DNA of 64,000 nt from Spirochaetota bacterium (GTDB lineage: Bacteria > Spirochaetota > Spirochaetia > Treponematales > UBA12059), in assembly GCA_026398615.1 (NCBI GenBank), contig JAPLSN010000011.1, forward strand, positions 36,158-100,157. The letters are read 5' to 3'. Below the pieces are notes generated by a model. The model ran no database searches, was not told where the DNA came from, and saw only the letters and a list, made by a program, of their open reading frames with translations. The position numbers and the translations under genes are program-made. How positions within the stretch are numbered: the first letter of the stretch is position 1; each line of letters starts with the position of its first letter. This document shows positions 37,280 through 45,874 of the stretch, in pieces.

Positions 37280-37635
37280 AGCCGGCGAGCCGGGCGCGTC
37301 CTCACTTTTCCCGAAGGTCGTGACCCCGTCCCGGGCTGCCTGGGAGGGAGCGCGGAGGCTGCGCGCGCAGCGGTCGCGGAACAGCTTCGCGGGTTCGTCG
37401 GAGGGGTTGTTCCGGATCATCGACTCGTACGCGACGAAGGCTTCCTCGAAACGGCCTGTCCGGTAGGGTTCCCACGCCGATGCCCTGTCCGCCGGAATGA
37501 GCTTGTGCCTGCTTTGGCGGTACCGCCGGGACTTTTCCTTGACGCGGCGCGCTTCCCTTCCGTATATTGTCGCTCCGGAAGGCGGGAAAACAGCGAGCAC
37601 GGGTTCCCCGCACCCATCTCAAGGAGCATGATGCC
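37280..37635. other. Gap between flavoprotein and aminopeptidase genes
   Basis: Apart from the cyclase-tail remnant on the minus strand (37307-37501) nothing coding is seen. The aminopeptidase ribosome-binding site AAGGAG is at 37621-37626. Confidence 0.5.
37307..37501 (-). pseudogene. Remnant of an adenylate-cyclase-type C-terminal tail
   Basis: A minus-strand frame encodes WEPYRTGRFEEAFVAYES, then PSDEPAKLFRDRC and DGVTTFGK. This matches the pattern that ends many class III adenylate/guanylate cyclases (W..Y..G.F..A...F, P.D..A..L..RC, W/D-G-V....K). No cyclase catalytic domain lies upstream, where the aminopeptidase gene begins, and the frame runs on past the expected end. Best read as a gene relic. 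Confidence 0.4.
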
Positions 37636-38877
37636 ATGGACAGGAATTTCCTCGAAAAATACGCGAACGTCCTCCTCACCGCGGTGAACATCCAGAAGGG
37701 CCAGAACCTCCTCGTCAGGGGCGAACCCGTCCATGCCGGATTCGCCTCGATCATCGCGGCGGAGGCTTACAAGCGCGGCGCGCGCTACGTGCGATTCGAC
37801 AACAACGAGATAGAGAACCCCGCCCTGTACCGCGCGCGCATCGAGCATTCGGACCCGGGCTTCCTGGAGTACGTTCCCCAGTTCCGTCTCGATTTCCTCA
37901 AGACCCTGGTCGAGGAGAACTGGGCGCTCATCGCGATCCGGACTCCCGAGGATCCCGGATCGCTCGCCGCCCTCGACCAGGAGCGGAACGCGGTCGTCGG
38001 GCGGGCGATCGCCGAAGCGTCCAGGCCCTGGCAGCGCCGCGTCAACAACAACGAGATCGCCTGGCTCGTCGCCTTCGCCCCGACCGAAAAACTCGCAGGC
38101 AAGATCATGGAAAAAACCGCCGGCCCCGACGCCGTCGAAGAGCTCTGGAAGGTCCTCATCCCCATCCTCAGGCTGGACCGGGAGGACCCGGCCGCCTTCT
38201 GGGCCGAGCACGGCAAGCGCCTCGCCCGCCGCGCCGAATCCATCACCGCGCTCAAGCTGGCCAAGATCAGGTTCAGGGGTCCCGGCACGGACTTCGTCAT
38301 CGGCCTGTCGGATCGCGCGCTCTGGCACGGTGGTCCGTCCCTCACGCCGCGCGGGATCGAGTTCGAGCCGAACATCCCCACCGAGGAGGTGTACACGAGC
38401 CCCGACTGCCGCGTCGCCGAGGGAAGGGTGGCTTTCACGCGCCCCGTCTTCGTTCCGAGTGTCGGAAAGATCATCGAGGACGGCTGGCTGGAATTCAGGA
38501 ACGGCGAAGTCGCCGACTACGGCGCCGCCGCGGGCAAGGACGTGCTCGACACCTACTTCGCCCTCGATCCGAACGCGAAGCGGCTCGGTGAGGTCGCCCT
38601 GGTCGACGTCGACTCGCCGATCTTCAAGTCCAACCGGGTGTTCTACAACATCCTTTTTGACGAGAACGCTTCGTGCCACATCGCGCTCGGTTCCGCCTAC
38701 CCGGGCTGCCTGCGCGGCGGGGAATCCATGGGCGAGGACGAGCTGCGCTCCATCGGCGCCAACTTCGCGAACGTCCACACGGATTTCATGATCGGGTCGC
38801 CCGAGGTCGAGGTTTCCGGCGTGACGCGCGACGGGGAAATCATCCCGATCATACGGAACGGCATCTTCACGCTCTGA
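37636..38877 (+). CDS. Aminopeptidase, M29 (thermophilic aminopeptidase) family
   Basis: 413 residues from ATG 37636, AAGGAG nine bases upstream; two closer ATGs are out of frame. The M29 metal site is visible: NIPTEEVYTSPD (Glu ligands), CHIALGSAYPGC (His) and NVHTDFMIGS (His and Asp). It also has FVIGLSDRALWHGG, the conserved central strand. Family members are dimeric cytoplasmic zinc or cobalt exopeptidases of broad specificity. Monocistronic by context. Confidence 0.9.
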   Translation: MDRNFLEKYANVLLTAVNIQKGQNLLVRGEPVHAGFASIIAAEAYKRGARYVRFDNNEIENPALYRARIEHSDPGFLEYVPQFRLDFLKTLVEENWALIAIRTPEDPGSLAALDQERNAVVGRAIAEASRPWQRRVNNNEIAWLVAFAPTEKLAGKIMEKTAGPDAVEELWKVLIPILRLDREDPAAFWAEHGKRLARRAESITALKLAKIRFRGPGTDFVIGLSDRALWHGGPSLTPRGIEFEPNIPTEEVYTSPDCRVAEGRVAFTRPVFVPSVGKIIEDGWLEFRNGEVADYGAAAGKDVLDTYFALDPNAKRLGEVALVDVDSPIFKSNRVFYNILFDENASCHIALGSAYPGCLRGGESMGEDELRSIGANFANVHTDFMIGSPEVEVSGVTRDGEIIPIIRNGIFTL

Positions 38878-38995
38878 GACTTGGCAAGGAATTTGCCACT
38901 GAGGCACGGTGCGCAGGCCGAGCCAGATCGGCGCTTCCCGCCCTCCCGGTCGGCCGCGCCCCCGGCGCGTTTCGTCCCCTCGTCCCCGCGCCGGG

Positions 38996-39346
38996 TCACC
39001 GCGTTCCTCCTTCGAGCCGCCGGTACGCGGCCGCATTCTTTTCGTATTCCGTCTTCATGCCCGAGAGCAGGTATCCGCCTTGCCCGGTGATCCGGTAGTA
39101 TTTGCGTGGATGCCCGGAATCCGGCGTCGTCCAGGAAGCGGCCAGGCTCTCCTCCCGCGTCATCCTCATGAGCAGCGGATACAGCGTGCCCTCCGAAACC
39201 CCGAGCCCGGCCCCGTTCAGGCTCTCCATCATGTCAAGGCCATAGCTCGGGCCCTTCCCCGCGAGCAGGACCAGCACACACAGGTCAAGGAAGCCCTTCC
39301 TGCTCTGCGTGCGCCATTTTCCGATCAGGATATCGGTTTCTTCCAT
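38996..39346 (-). CDS. PadR-family transcriptional regulator
   Basis: 116 residues from ATG 39346 with GGAGGAG seven bases upstream. Winged-helix features are FLDLCVLVLLAGKGPSYGLDM, VSEGTLYPLLMRM and RKYYRITGQG. PadR proteins repress efflux or envelope-stress genes and usually themselves. No target gene is adjacent, but a near-perfect dyad overlaps its presumed promoter at 39406-39428, so autorepression is likely. Confidence 0.9.
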   Translation of the reverse strand: MEETDILIGKWRTQSRKGFLDLCVLVLLAGKGPSYGLDMMESLNGAGLGVSEGTLYPLLMRMTREESLAASWTTPDSGHPRKYYRITGQGGYLLSGMKTEYEKNAAAYRRLEGGTR

Positions 39347-39405
39347 AATTGCTCCTCCTCTTGCCGTGAAAAGTCATCTATAATCAGGAAATTTGGATTT
39401 GCCAT

Positions 39406-39428
39406 TATATCTTGCATTGCATAATATA
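39406..39428. promoter_or_regulatory. Dyad operator upstream of padR
   Basis: TATAT-2-TGCA-1-TGCA-2-ATATA: all 18 fixed positions are symmetric. It is followed by the palindrome ATAATATTAT (39426-39435), so the -10 region is probably inside. The site lies 60 bases before the padR start codon. Confidence 0.6.
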
Positions 39429-39925
39429 ATATTATGAATCGGCTTCGTCCAGTGAATACTGTAAAAATCGTTAAGGGTTGAGGGAACCGGATTTCAGTCG
39501 GCAGGGCAGGTGGCAAAGGACGATCGGACCCTTTTCACAAGCCGGAGTTCGGTCTCCGAGGGGGATGGCTGCGGGTCGGCAAGCTCAGGCCTGTCCTGGA
39601 GTCCGCCTGCGATGCCTTCGGATTCCGGCAGGACTGTCGGTGCGGAGGGAGACGAGGAACATCGTCATGGTCGGTGTCAGTACCGCTTTGGGGAGGAAAG
39701 ATTGGCCAGCGGCCGCGTCATCCGCAGGGATGCCTTCCAGATCCGTTGGCAGGGTGCATGGCAAGAGGAAAACGAAGGACGGTCCCGATCTGCACCATGT
39801 AAAGACCGCCGCCGTGCCGCGGCGTGCGATGACGAAGCCCCGGGAAAACGAAAAGCCATCCCGACGCCGCTCTGGGGGAGCGGCGAACGGGATGGCCGGT
39901 CATGACGAAACGGTCAGCGACGGTT
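39429..39925. other. Gene-free stretch downstream of the padR promoter
   Basis: A frame of about 130 codons (39510-39905, plus) has low-complexity arginine/serine-rich translation, no recognisable motif and no good ribosome-binding site. The right end holds the terminator of the histone-like gene. Otherwise nothing seen. Confidence 0.5.
39845..39896 (-). terminator. Terminator of the histone-like gene
   Basis: On the minus strand GCCATCCCG pairs with CGGGATGGC and the inner CGCCGCTC with GAGCGGCG, followed by TTTTCGTTTT. Confidence 0.85.
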
Positions 39926-40243
39926 TCAGCCGAAGAACGACTTCGGATCGACGACCGGGGCCGTTTCCGGTTTGGTTTCCGGTTTCTTCCCAGCCGGTTT
40001 CTTCACCGCGACCTTCTTGACGGCCGGTTTCTTCAGCAACGGCTTCTTGGCGACGGGTTTCTTCTCCGCGACCTTCTTGGCAGCCGGTTTCTTGAGCGGC
40101 GTCTTCTTGGCGACGGGTTTCTTCACCGCGGCTTTCTTGACGGCCGGTTTCTTCGCCGCAGCCGGTTTCGCGGTTTTGACCGCCGTTTTTTTCACTGCCG
40201 TCGTCGCGGGGGCGGCGGTCATCGAGGACGCTTTCTTGGGCAT
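39926..40243 (-). CDS. Lysine/alanine/proline-rich histone H1-like protein
   Basis: 105 residues from ATG 40243 with GGAGGAGAG upstream. Roughly one residue in three is lysine, arranged as degenerate five- to seven-residue repeats of the type KKPAVKKVAVKKPA. No folded domain is visible; the C-terminus turns acidic (PETAPVVDPKSFFG). Such tails resemble the C-terminal domain of eukaryotic H1 and the chlamydial Hc1/Hc2 and bacterial AlgP-like DNA-condensing proteins. Nucleoid binding is expected; regulation unknown. The repeat structure also makes this stretch prone to length changes. Confidence 0.8.
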   Translation of the reverse strand: MPKKASSMTAAPATTAVKKTAVKTAKPAAAKKPAVKKAAVKKPVAKKTPLKKPAAKKVAEKKPVAKKPLLKKPAVKKVAVKKPAGKKPETKPETAPVVDPKSFFG

Positions 40244-40613
40244 CTTCTCTCCTCCGTTAGGAATCCGTCCGCCTTGGCGGGGGACTCCATCCGTCCACTG
40301 GCGGACGGTGCTCTCGAAATAATGTACGCCGACGGCGCATCGCCGTCGAAACCCGGTCGACCGATCCGAAACAACGTCGTTCCGATCGACCGTTCGTTCT
40401 CACCTGAAATGATACAGTAACTCGGGATTTTCGCAAGTCCCCATCGACGCGGCGCGAACGATTATTCGCGTTCTTCCCGTGCATCTCCCCTCATGATGCC
40501 GGCTTCAGTTCAGATTATCGTCGGATAGCCGGGAAAATATAAGTCCCTCGCGCGCGACACGCGGGAAAAAAAGGGTCTTCCACGAGCGGATCATCCCGTA
40601 TACACTTGAAACG
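40244..40613. other. Divergent promoter region of the histone-like and BrkB genes
   Basis: No gene. Small palindromic words occur (GTCCGCC near 40268 and GGCGGAC near 40302; GTCGATCGG-type near 40357 and 40385). TATACA at about 40600 may be a -10 for the downstream gene but is very close to its start. Confidence 0.4.
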
Positions 40614-41987
40614 ATGACCAAACGGCGAATTCCGGAACATTCCGCCCGCGCGATGCTGGCCAGGATCGCTCAACGATTCATCGTGGTGGCGGACTCCTAC
40701 GCGTCCTCCGAGATGGCGAATCATGCAGCCGCGGGCGCCTACTCCTTCCTCCTCTCTGCGGCGCCCGCCTCGCTCGTCATATTCTCCGCGGCATCGGTCT
40801 TCATGCGTCCTTCGCCGGAAATGCTCGACCGGTTCCTCCAGTACGTGGAGGCGTTCATCGGCCGGGGCATCGGCGAAGGCGTATCGGACCTGGTGACGAC
40901 CGGCGGAATCGGCGCCTTCGCCGCGGTTTTCGGCGCGGTCAACCTGGTCTGGGCGTCGCGGCTGTTCGTGCTCTCGGTTCAGCGCGGCATCAGGGTCGTC
41001 TGGGCCGGCACCGCGAAGATCAACGTCCTCAGGGAAAACGTCCTGACCTTCGTCGCGGAACTTGTGGCCATCTTCCTCGCGGTAGCCATCATGCTCGCGT
41101 CCGCGGCCGCGGAGCTCTTCTTTTCGTCCCTCGCCGCCCGCGGCCCGCTCCCCCTGCCCCTCCTGCCTTTCAAGTACGCGCTGTCCTTCGCTCCGGTCGC
41201 GGCCATGTCCTGCTTCGTGTACCTGTCGTACCGCTTCCTGCCGCCTGAACGGCCGACGATCCGCTCGTCCGCGATCGGGGCCCTGGCCTGCACCGCTTCC
41301 TTCGCGGCTTTCAGCGCGCTGCTCGCGCTGTTCGTGGACGCCGCGCGCTACGACCTGCTCTACGGGGTGCTTGGGCATGTGATCGCCGCGCTCATCAATG
41401 TCTACACGTTTTTTTCGCTCTACTTTTTCTTCGCCGGGTGGGTTTTCGCGACGGAAAATTTCGACGCCCTGCTCCTCTGCCGCTGCGTCAGCCTCAGGAG
41501 GCCGGGCGGCCCGCGCCCGAACCGCCTCGGGCGGAAGCTGTTCCTCTCCCCGGCCCGGCTCTTCGAACGCTACCTCGTCCGGCATGGGGCGGGTCAGGTA
41601 ATTTTCAACAAGGGCGACGACGACACCACGACCTACTTCGTGCTTTCCGGAGAAATCGGCATACATATCGGCCGCCGGTCCGCGAAACCCATGTCCCGAA
41701 TCGGATCTGGCGAATTCTTCGGCGAGATGGCCGGGCTCCTCGGGGAACGCCGGACGGCAACGGCCGCCGCCGAATGCGATACGGAACTCCTCGCGATCCC
41801 GCCGAAACTCTTCGAACGCTTCCTCGCGGTGGACCGCATGGCCGATCGCCGCATCGCGGAAAAGCTTTCCGAACGGCTTCGCAACGCCAACGAACGAGCC
41901 GCACGCGTCGTGGAATCGTCGACGATCCCGGTCTGTACCGACGATGACCTGGCTTCCGACAGGGCAAAACCGGGTTCGCTGCCGTGA
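40614..41987 (+). CDS. YihY/BrkB membrane protein fused to a cyclic-nucleotide-binding domain
   Basis: 457 residues. The first 300 are a YihY/BrkB-type integral membrane domain with six hydrophobic segments (about 45-65, 98-120, 143-167, 186-206, 217-240, 255-280) and the family stretch ANHAAAGAYSFLLSAAPASL. Residues about 310-430 are a cyclic-nucleotide-binding-like domain: VIFNKGDDDTTTYFVLSGEI, then GSGEFFGEMAGLLGERRTAT, the phosphate-binding cassette (FGEMA..L....R.A). Fusion of a putative exporter or flippase to a cNMP sensor suggests cyclic-nucleotide gating. The next gene overlaps its stop. Confidence 0.85.
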   Translation: MTKRRIPEHSARAMLARIAQRFIVVADSYASSEMANHAAAGAYSFLLSAAPASLVIFSAASVFMRPSPEMLDRFLQYVEAFIGRGIGEGVSDLVTTGGIGAFAAVFGAVNLVWASRLFVLSVQRGIRVVWAGTAKINVLRENVLTFVAELVAIFLAVAIMLASAAAELFFSSLAARGPLPLPLLPFKYALSFAPVAAMSCFVYLSYRFLPPERPTIRSSAIGALACTASFAAFSALLALFVDAARYDLLYGVLGHVIAALINVYTFFSLYFFFAGWVFATENFDALLLCRCVSLRRPGGPRPNRLGRKLFLSPARLFERYLVRHGAGQVIFNKGDDDTTTYFVLSGEIGIHIGRRSAKPMSRIGSGEFFGEMAGLLGERRTATAAAECDTELLAIPPKLFERFLAVDRMADRRIAEKLSERLRNANERAARVVESSTIPVCTDDDLASDRAKPGSLP

Positions 41988-42511
41988 AGCTCCTGGTCGT
42001 CAGCGACACCCACGGGGATGTCCGTTACCTCGCGGCCGTGCTCAAGCGCCTCAAGGATGTGGATCTCGTCATCCACTGCGGCGATGGGGCGGGCGATATG
42101 GAAAGGGCGCGCCACTACGGGGTTTCCACCCCGCCCTACATCCAGGTCCACGGCAACACCGACCCTGCCGGTTCATTCCCGGGCATCACGGTGGCATCGG
42201 CAGCCAGCCGGCGTATCCTCGTCTCGCACGGGCACCACCTCGTCTCCGGCGATTCCATCCAGTCTTTCGTGTGCGCGGCCAAGGAAGCGGGAGCTCACGC
42301 ATTTTTTTTCGGCCACACCCACGTTCCCTTTCTCGAACGTTCCGACGGCGTCCTCGTACTCAACCCAGGGAGCCTCTCTCGCCCGCGGGGGGGCTACGAG
42401 GCTTCCTTTGCCGTTGCGGACGTGCCGGAGGATCCGCTCGCGCCCATGAACGTGTCACTCTACGAAATCATCGCCAGAAACGGACACCTGAGCTTCTCCG
42501 AAATCCCCTGA
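41984..42511 (+). CDS. YfcE/MJ0936-type metallophosphoesterase
   Basis: 175 residues from GTG 41984, overlapping the upstream stop (GTGA). All five metallophosphoesterase motifs are present: VVSDTHGD, HCGDG, VHGNTD, SHGHH and FGHTHVP, followed by NPGSLSRPRGG. Relatives hydrolyse phosphodiesters of uncertain physiological identity. Coupling to the cNMP-gated membrane protein makes a cyclic nucleotide a reasonable substrate to test. Confidence 0.88.
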   Translation: MKLLVVSDTHGDVRYLAAVLKRLKDVDLVIHCGDGAGDMERARHYGVSTPPYIQVHGNTDPAGSFPGITVASAASRRILVSHGHHLVSGDSIQSFVCAAKEAGAHAFFFGHTHVPFLERSDGVLVLNPGSLSRPRGGYEASFAVADVPEDPLAPMNVSLYEIIARNGHLSFSEIP

Positions 42512-42585
42512 ACCGGTTCGGGAATCCTTTCCGCTTTCCAGGTTGGTCCTTGACCGGCGCGGCGGCAGGGTCCAGAATCCAGACC

Positions 42586-43236
42586 ATGAAAACAAGCACC
42601 CTCGTGGCCGTCGTTTCGGTTTCCGCGGCTATCGTGGCGCTGTCCGCGGCCGTCATCGCATGGATCGTGCGGCCGAAGGTCCCGTCGGCGGAGACGGTAA
42701 GGCGGGAACTCGTCGCCTACGTGAGCTCGCTCTCGCCCGCCGGGTCACTCGGGCTCGTGGAAGGGCGCGAACGGCTCGTGATCCGTGACACGATCAAGGG
42801 TCAGCTCTTCGGCGCCACGAAGCTGGGCGAATTCCTCAGGATCCGCTCGGACGCGGTCATCGAGGTGGAAGCATGGGCGGACACCTTCTATGGAGTCAGC
42901 CTCGCGGCCGAACTCTGGTCAGTCGCCTGGGATCCCCGCACCCGCTCCCTCGCCGTGCACGCGCCGACGCTGGAAGCCCGCGTTCCCGCCGTCCTCACGG
43001 ATACCATCACGGTCCGCATCCTCGACCGATCCATCCTCGTGAACGAGGCGAAGGTGGCCGAATCCATGAAGTCGGCGCTCACGAAGCGCTTCACGGAGTA
43101 CGTCGGCGAACGGGCGGCCGCTCCCGACGTGACCGCAAAAGCCGATGCGGCCCTCGCCGGGATCGTGCGGAACTTCGCGGACAAGCTGGGCTCGGGAGCC
43201 GGCTCCGTGAGCGCGAGCGTCGGCGGGGGTCGCTGA
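42586..43236 (+). CDS. Membrane-anchored protein of unknown function
   Basis: 216 residues from ATG 42586. One N-terminal TM helix (about 5-28), then an extracytoplasmic domain of mixed strands and helices resembling the DUF4230 type (VVAYVSSLSPAGSLG-like start, SDAVIEVEAWADTFYGV, then LTKRFTEYVGER near the end). The C-terminus is glycine/serine-rich. No catalytic motif is seen. It precedes bactofilin by 49 bases and may share its transcript. Confidence 0.55.
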   Translation: MKTSTLVAVVSVSAAIVALSAAVIAWIVRPKVPSAETVRRELVAYVSSLSPAGSLGLVEGRERLVIRDTIKGQLFGATKLGEFLRIRSDAVIEVEAWADTFYGVSLAAELWSVAWDPRTRSLAVHAPTLEARVPAVLTDTITVRILDRSILVNEAKVAESMKSALTKRFTEYVGERAAAPDVTAKADAALAGIVRNFADKLGSGAGSVSASVGGGR

Positions 43237-43285
43237 AAGCGCCGCTCCTTGCAATGGAAGCCCGAAACCCGTAGTATCCACGGTC

Positions 43286-43654
43286 ATGAGCGACGTACAG
43301 ATTTCCATCATCGACGAGGAGCAGCTCGACACCGTCCTGGCGACGGACGTGGAGTTCTCGGGCACGGTCATCTTCAAGAAACCTTTCATGATCAAGGGCC
43401 GCGTGAGCGGGACCGTGCGGGCCGAGAGCGACCTCTTCATCGACGAAAAAGCCGTGGTCGAAGCTTCCATCACCGCCGAATCCGTATCCATCCGCGGGAC
43501 GGTCAAGGGCGACATCGTCGCCAGGAAACGCGTCGATCTCTTCGCGTGCTGTTCCGTGGACGGCGACATCACCGCGCCGGAGGTGGCCATGGAAACCGGG
43601 TGCCGGTTCAACGGCATCTGTACGATGACGGGCAAGCGGGATGAGGGGAAATAA
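43286..43654 (+). CDS. Bactofilin
   Basis: 122 residues. A compact right-handed beta-helix repeat: FSGTVIFKKPFMIKGRVSGT, VEASITAESVSIRGTVKG and VDGDITAPEVAMETGCRFN, flanked by short disordered ends. Bactofilins polymerise without nucleotide under the membrane and scaffold cell-wall enzymes; in helical bacteria they influence cell shape. It overlaps the next gene by 14 bases. Confidence 0.9.
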   Translation: MSDVQISIIDEEQLDTVLATDVEFSGTVIFKKPFMIKGRVSGTVRAESDLFIDEKAVVEASITAESVSIRGTVKGDIVARKRVDLFACCSVDGDITAPEVAMETGCRFNGICTMTGKRDEGK

Positions 43655-44279
43655 GCCCTTTCGCGCGTTCGTCCTGACAGCCGCGTTCATGGGCATCGCA
43701 GTTTCCGCGTTCGGGCAGGGCAGGCCCGACGCGCTCAAGGCTTACCTGGCCGGCAAATACGAGGAATCCCGCGTCATCTGTCTCAAGGAGATCGAATTCA
43801 ATCCCCGGAACCTCGAGTCCTACGTGGTGCTCTCGTGGAGCCTCATTTCGCTCGGCAAGTACGCCGACGCGGAACTGTACGCCCGCAAGGCATACGACAC
43901 CGTCAGGAAGGACCCCCGGATCATCGAGAGTCTCGGCGAAGCAGCCTACTTCCTCGGCAAGAACGAGGATGCCCTCCGCTGGTTCCAGACCTACATCAAC
44001 GTCCTGCCGGAAGGCACCCGCATCGACGTGGTCTACTATTACATGGGCGAAGTGTACATCCGCACGGGAAAGTACAATCGCGCCGATATCGCGATCCGCA
44101 CCGCGCTCCAGTTCAGCCCCAACAACGCCAGGTGGTGGGCGCGGCTCGGCTACGCGCGCGAACGGACCGGCGATCTCCGCTACGCCCTCGAAGCCTACGA
44201 GAAGGCGCTGGCCTACAGCCCCCAGCTGAACGATGCCGTGCTCGGCAAGGAGCGGGTATCCAAGGCGATCTCACAGTAG
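43641..44279 (+). CDS. Exported tetratricopeptide-repeat protein
   Basis: 212 residues with an N-terminal signal peptide ending SAFGQ. At least four TPR-like units follow (ALKAYLAGKYEESRVICLKE, LISLGKYADAELYARKAY, YIRTGKYNRADIAIRTAL, RERTGDLRYALEAYEKAL). Likely a periplasmic scaffold. Overlap with bactofilin and one-base spacing to mtaB indicate one operon. Confidence 0.8.
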   Translation: MRGNKPFRAFVLTAAFMGIAVSAFGQGRPDALKAYLAGKYEESRVICLKEIEFNPRNLESYVVLSWSLISLGKYADAELYARKAYDTVRKDPRIIESLGEAAYFLGKNEDALRWFQTYINVLPEGTRIDVVYYYMGEVYIRTGKYNRADIAIRTALQFSPNNARWWARLGYARERTGDLRYALEAYEKALAYSPQLNDAVLGKERVSKAISQ

Positions 44280-44280
44280 C

Positions 44281-45723
44281 ATGGCCTTCCTCGCCAGGTT
44301 CCGCACCTTCGGGTGCAAGCTCAACCAGATAGAAACCGAGTCCCTCGCGGCCGCCTTCGCGCGCGCCGGGTTCGAAACCGTCGCGCGCGGACCCGCGCAG
44401 GTCTACGTCGTCAACACCTGTACCGTGACAAGCATGGCCGAACAGAAGGCCAGGCGCGAGATCCGGGGCTACCTGCGCGAATCGCCCGCAGGCGTCGTCA
44501 TCGTGACGGGCTGCTATGCCTCGGTCTCGGCCGCCGACATCGCAGCCCTCGGGCCGCGCGTCGCCGTCTTTCCGGGCGGGCTCAAGTCCGCGCTCCATGC
44601 CGCAGCCGCCGACCTGGCCGAGGCGCTCCGGAAGGGCCTGGACGTGTACGACGCCGCCATCGCGGCACTCGAGAGCGCCACCAGATCGTCGTTGGATCGC
44701 CCGTCACAAGGCGGCAGCTTCGCCTTTTTCCCGGAGCGCTTCGCCTTCCATTCCCGCGCCTCGCTCAAGGTGGAGGACGGCTGCGACAACCGCTGCGCCT
44801 ACTGCCGCGTGTGCATCGCCCGGGGCCGCGCGGTATCGCTGGACCCGGAAACGGCGCTCGCCAGGACCCGGGCGCTCGAAGCCTCGGGCGCGCGCGAAAT
44901 CGTCCTCACGGGTGTCAACCTGAGCCAGTACCGCCGGAGCGGCCTCTCCTTCGCCGGGCTCCTTTCGAAGCTGACGGACGGTACGGAATCCGTCCGCTTC
45001 CGGATTTCCTCATGGGAACCCGACCGCGTGGACGGCGAGTTCCTCGAAGCTTTCGCGCATCCGCGAGTGTGCGCCCACGCGCACCTGGCCGCGCAATCCG
45101 GCAGCGACGCGGTGCTCGCGCGCATGGGCCGCCGCTATGACCCGGTCACCGTCGCCCGTGCCGTCAGGGATATCCGCGCGGCCAAGGACGATCCCTTCAT
45201 CGGCTTCGACGCCATCTCGGGCTTTCCCGGGGAGACGGACGCCGAAGCGAGGGAAAGCGCCGATTTTTTCGCATCTGTCGGGCCCGCATGGATCCACGCG
45301 TTCACCTTTTCGCCCAGGCCCGGCACGCGGGCGATATCCATGCGCCCCCTCGTTCCCGAACGCGTCGCGGCGGAACGATCGCGGGAGCTGGCAGCTATCG
45401 GACGCCGCGGAAGGATCGAATACGCCGCACGCTGGGTGGGCCGCGACGTCATGGCGGTGCTCGAAGCCACGGGTGAGATCGATCCGGACGACGCCCCGCC
45501 CTCCGGCGACGAACCGGGGACCGCTCGCGCGGATTTCCATGCGGCCAGGATCGCGGTAGCCGACAATTATCTCAGGCTTTCGGTGCCAGGGCGCCTCCCG
45601 GACGGCTCCATCCCCGCGGCGGGCGTCCTCGAACGGCTCAGGATCGAATCCGCGACCGGCGACGGATCGGGTGGACTCGGCGCCCCCGATGCCCGAGCGT
45701 GTTTTGTCCGCACGGCGGGATAG
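44281..45723 (+). CDS. mtaB: MiaB-like tRNA methylthiotransferase MtaB
   Basis: 480 residues from ATG 44281. The N-terminal UPF0004 domain supplies three cysteines (TFGCKLNQIE, VNTCTVTSM, VTGCYA). The radical SAM cluster is CDNRCAYCRVC, followed by VLTGVNLSQYR, AQSGSDAVLARMGR and GFPGETDAEA. The FGCKLNQ start fits the MtaB branch, which methylthiolates t6A at position 37 of lysine tRNA. A lysine tRNA is encoded 3.4 kb downstream. The TRAM-like end is degenerate. Confidence 0.88.
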   Translation: MAFLARFRTFGCKLNQIETESLAAAFARAGFETVARGPAQVYVVNTCTVTSMAEQKARREIRGYLRESPAGVVIVTGCYASVSAADIAALGPRVAVFPGGLKSALHAAAADLAEALRKGLDVYDAAIAALESATRSSLDRPSQGGSFAFFPERFAFHSRASLKVEDGCDNRCAYCRVCIARGRAVSLDPETALARTRALEASGAREIVLTGVNLSQYRRSGLSFAGLLSKLTDGTESVRFRISSWEPDRVDGEFLEAFAHPRVCAHAHLAAQSGSDAVLARMGRRYDPVTVARAVRDIRAAKDDPFIGFDAISGFPGETDAEARESADFFASVGPAWIHAFTFSPRPGTRAISMRPLVPERVAAERSRELAAIGRRGRIEYAARWVGRDVMAVLEATGEIDPDDAPPSGDEPGTARADFHAARIAVADNYLRLSVPGRLPDGSIPAAGVLERLRIESATGDGSGGLGAPDARACFVRTAG

Positions 45724-45874
45724 AGTATGGTATGGATGGGAGATTCCGGCGGATCCGCCCGCGGTTTCGGGAATTTGCGCCGTGAATCCAGTACATTGAT
45801 CCTGTACGGCATGGAATGATCCGACGACGGCAGCACGCCGTCGCGGCATCCCGGGCATGGAGCCATCAATCGTC

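Noticed and set aside
36947..37306. Continuation of the cyclase-tail frame into the flavoprotein gene
   Set aside because: Beyond 37307 the translation is antisense to the flavoprotein and has no similarity to any family.
39510..39905. A 131-codon plus-strand frame
   Set aside because: It starts at GTG without a Shine-Dalgarno, has shifting low-complexity composition, and ends inside the terminator of the opposite gene.
39926..40243. Regular short repeats that could be taken for a CRISPR array
   Set aside because: They are codon-level repeats of a lysine/alanine-rich protein in one frame with a good ribosome-binding site, with no spacers of constant length.
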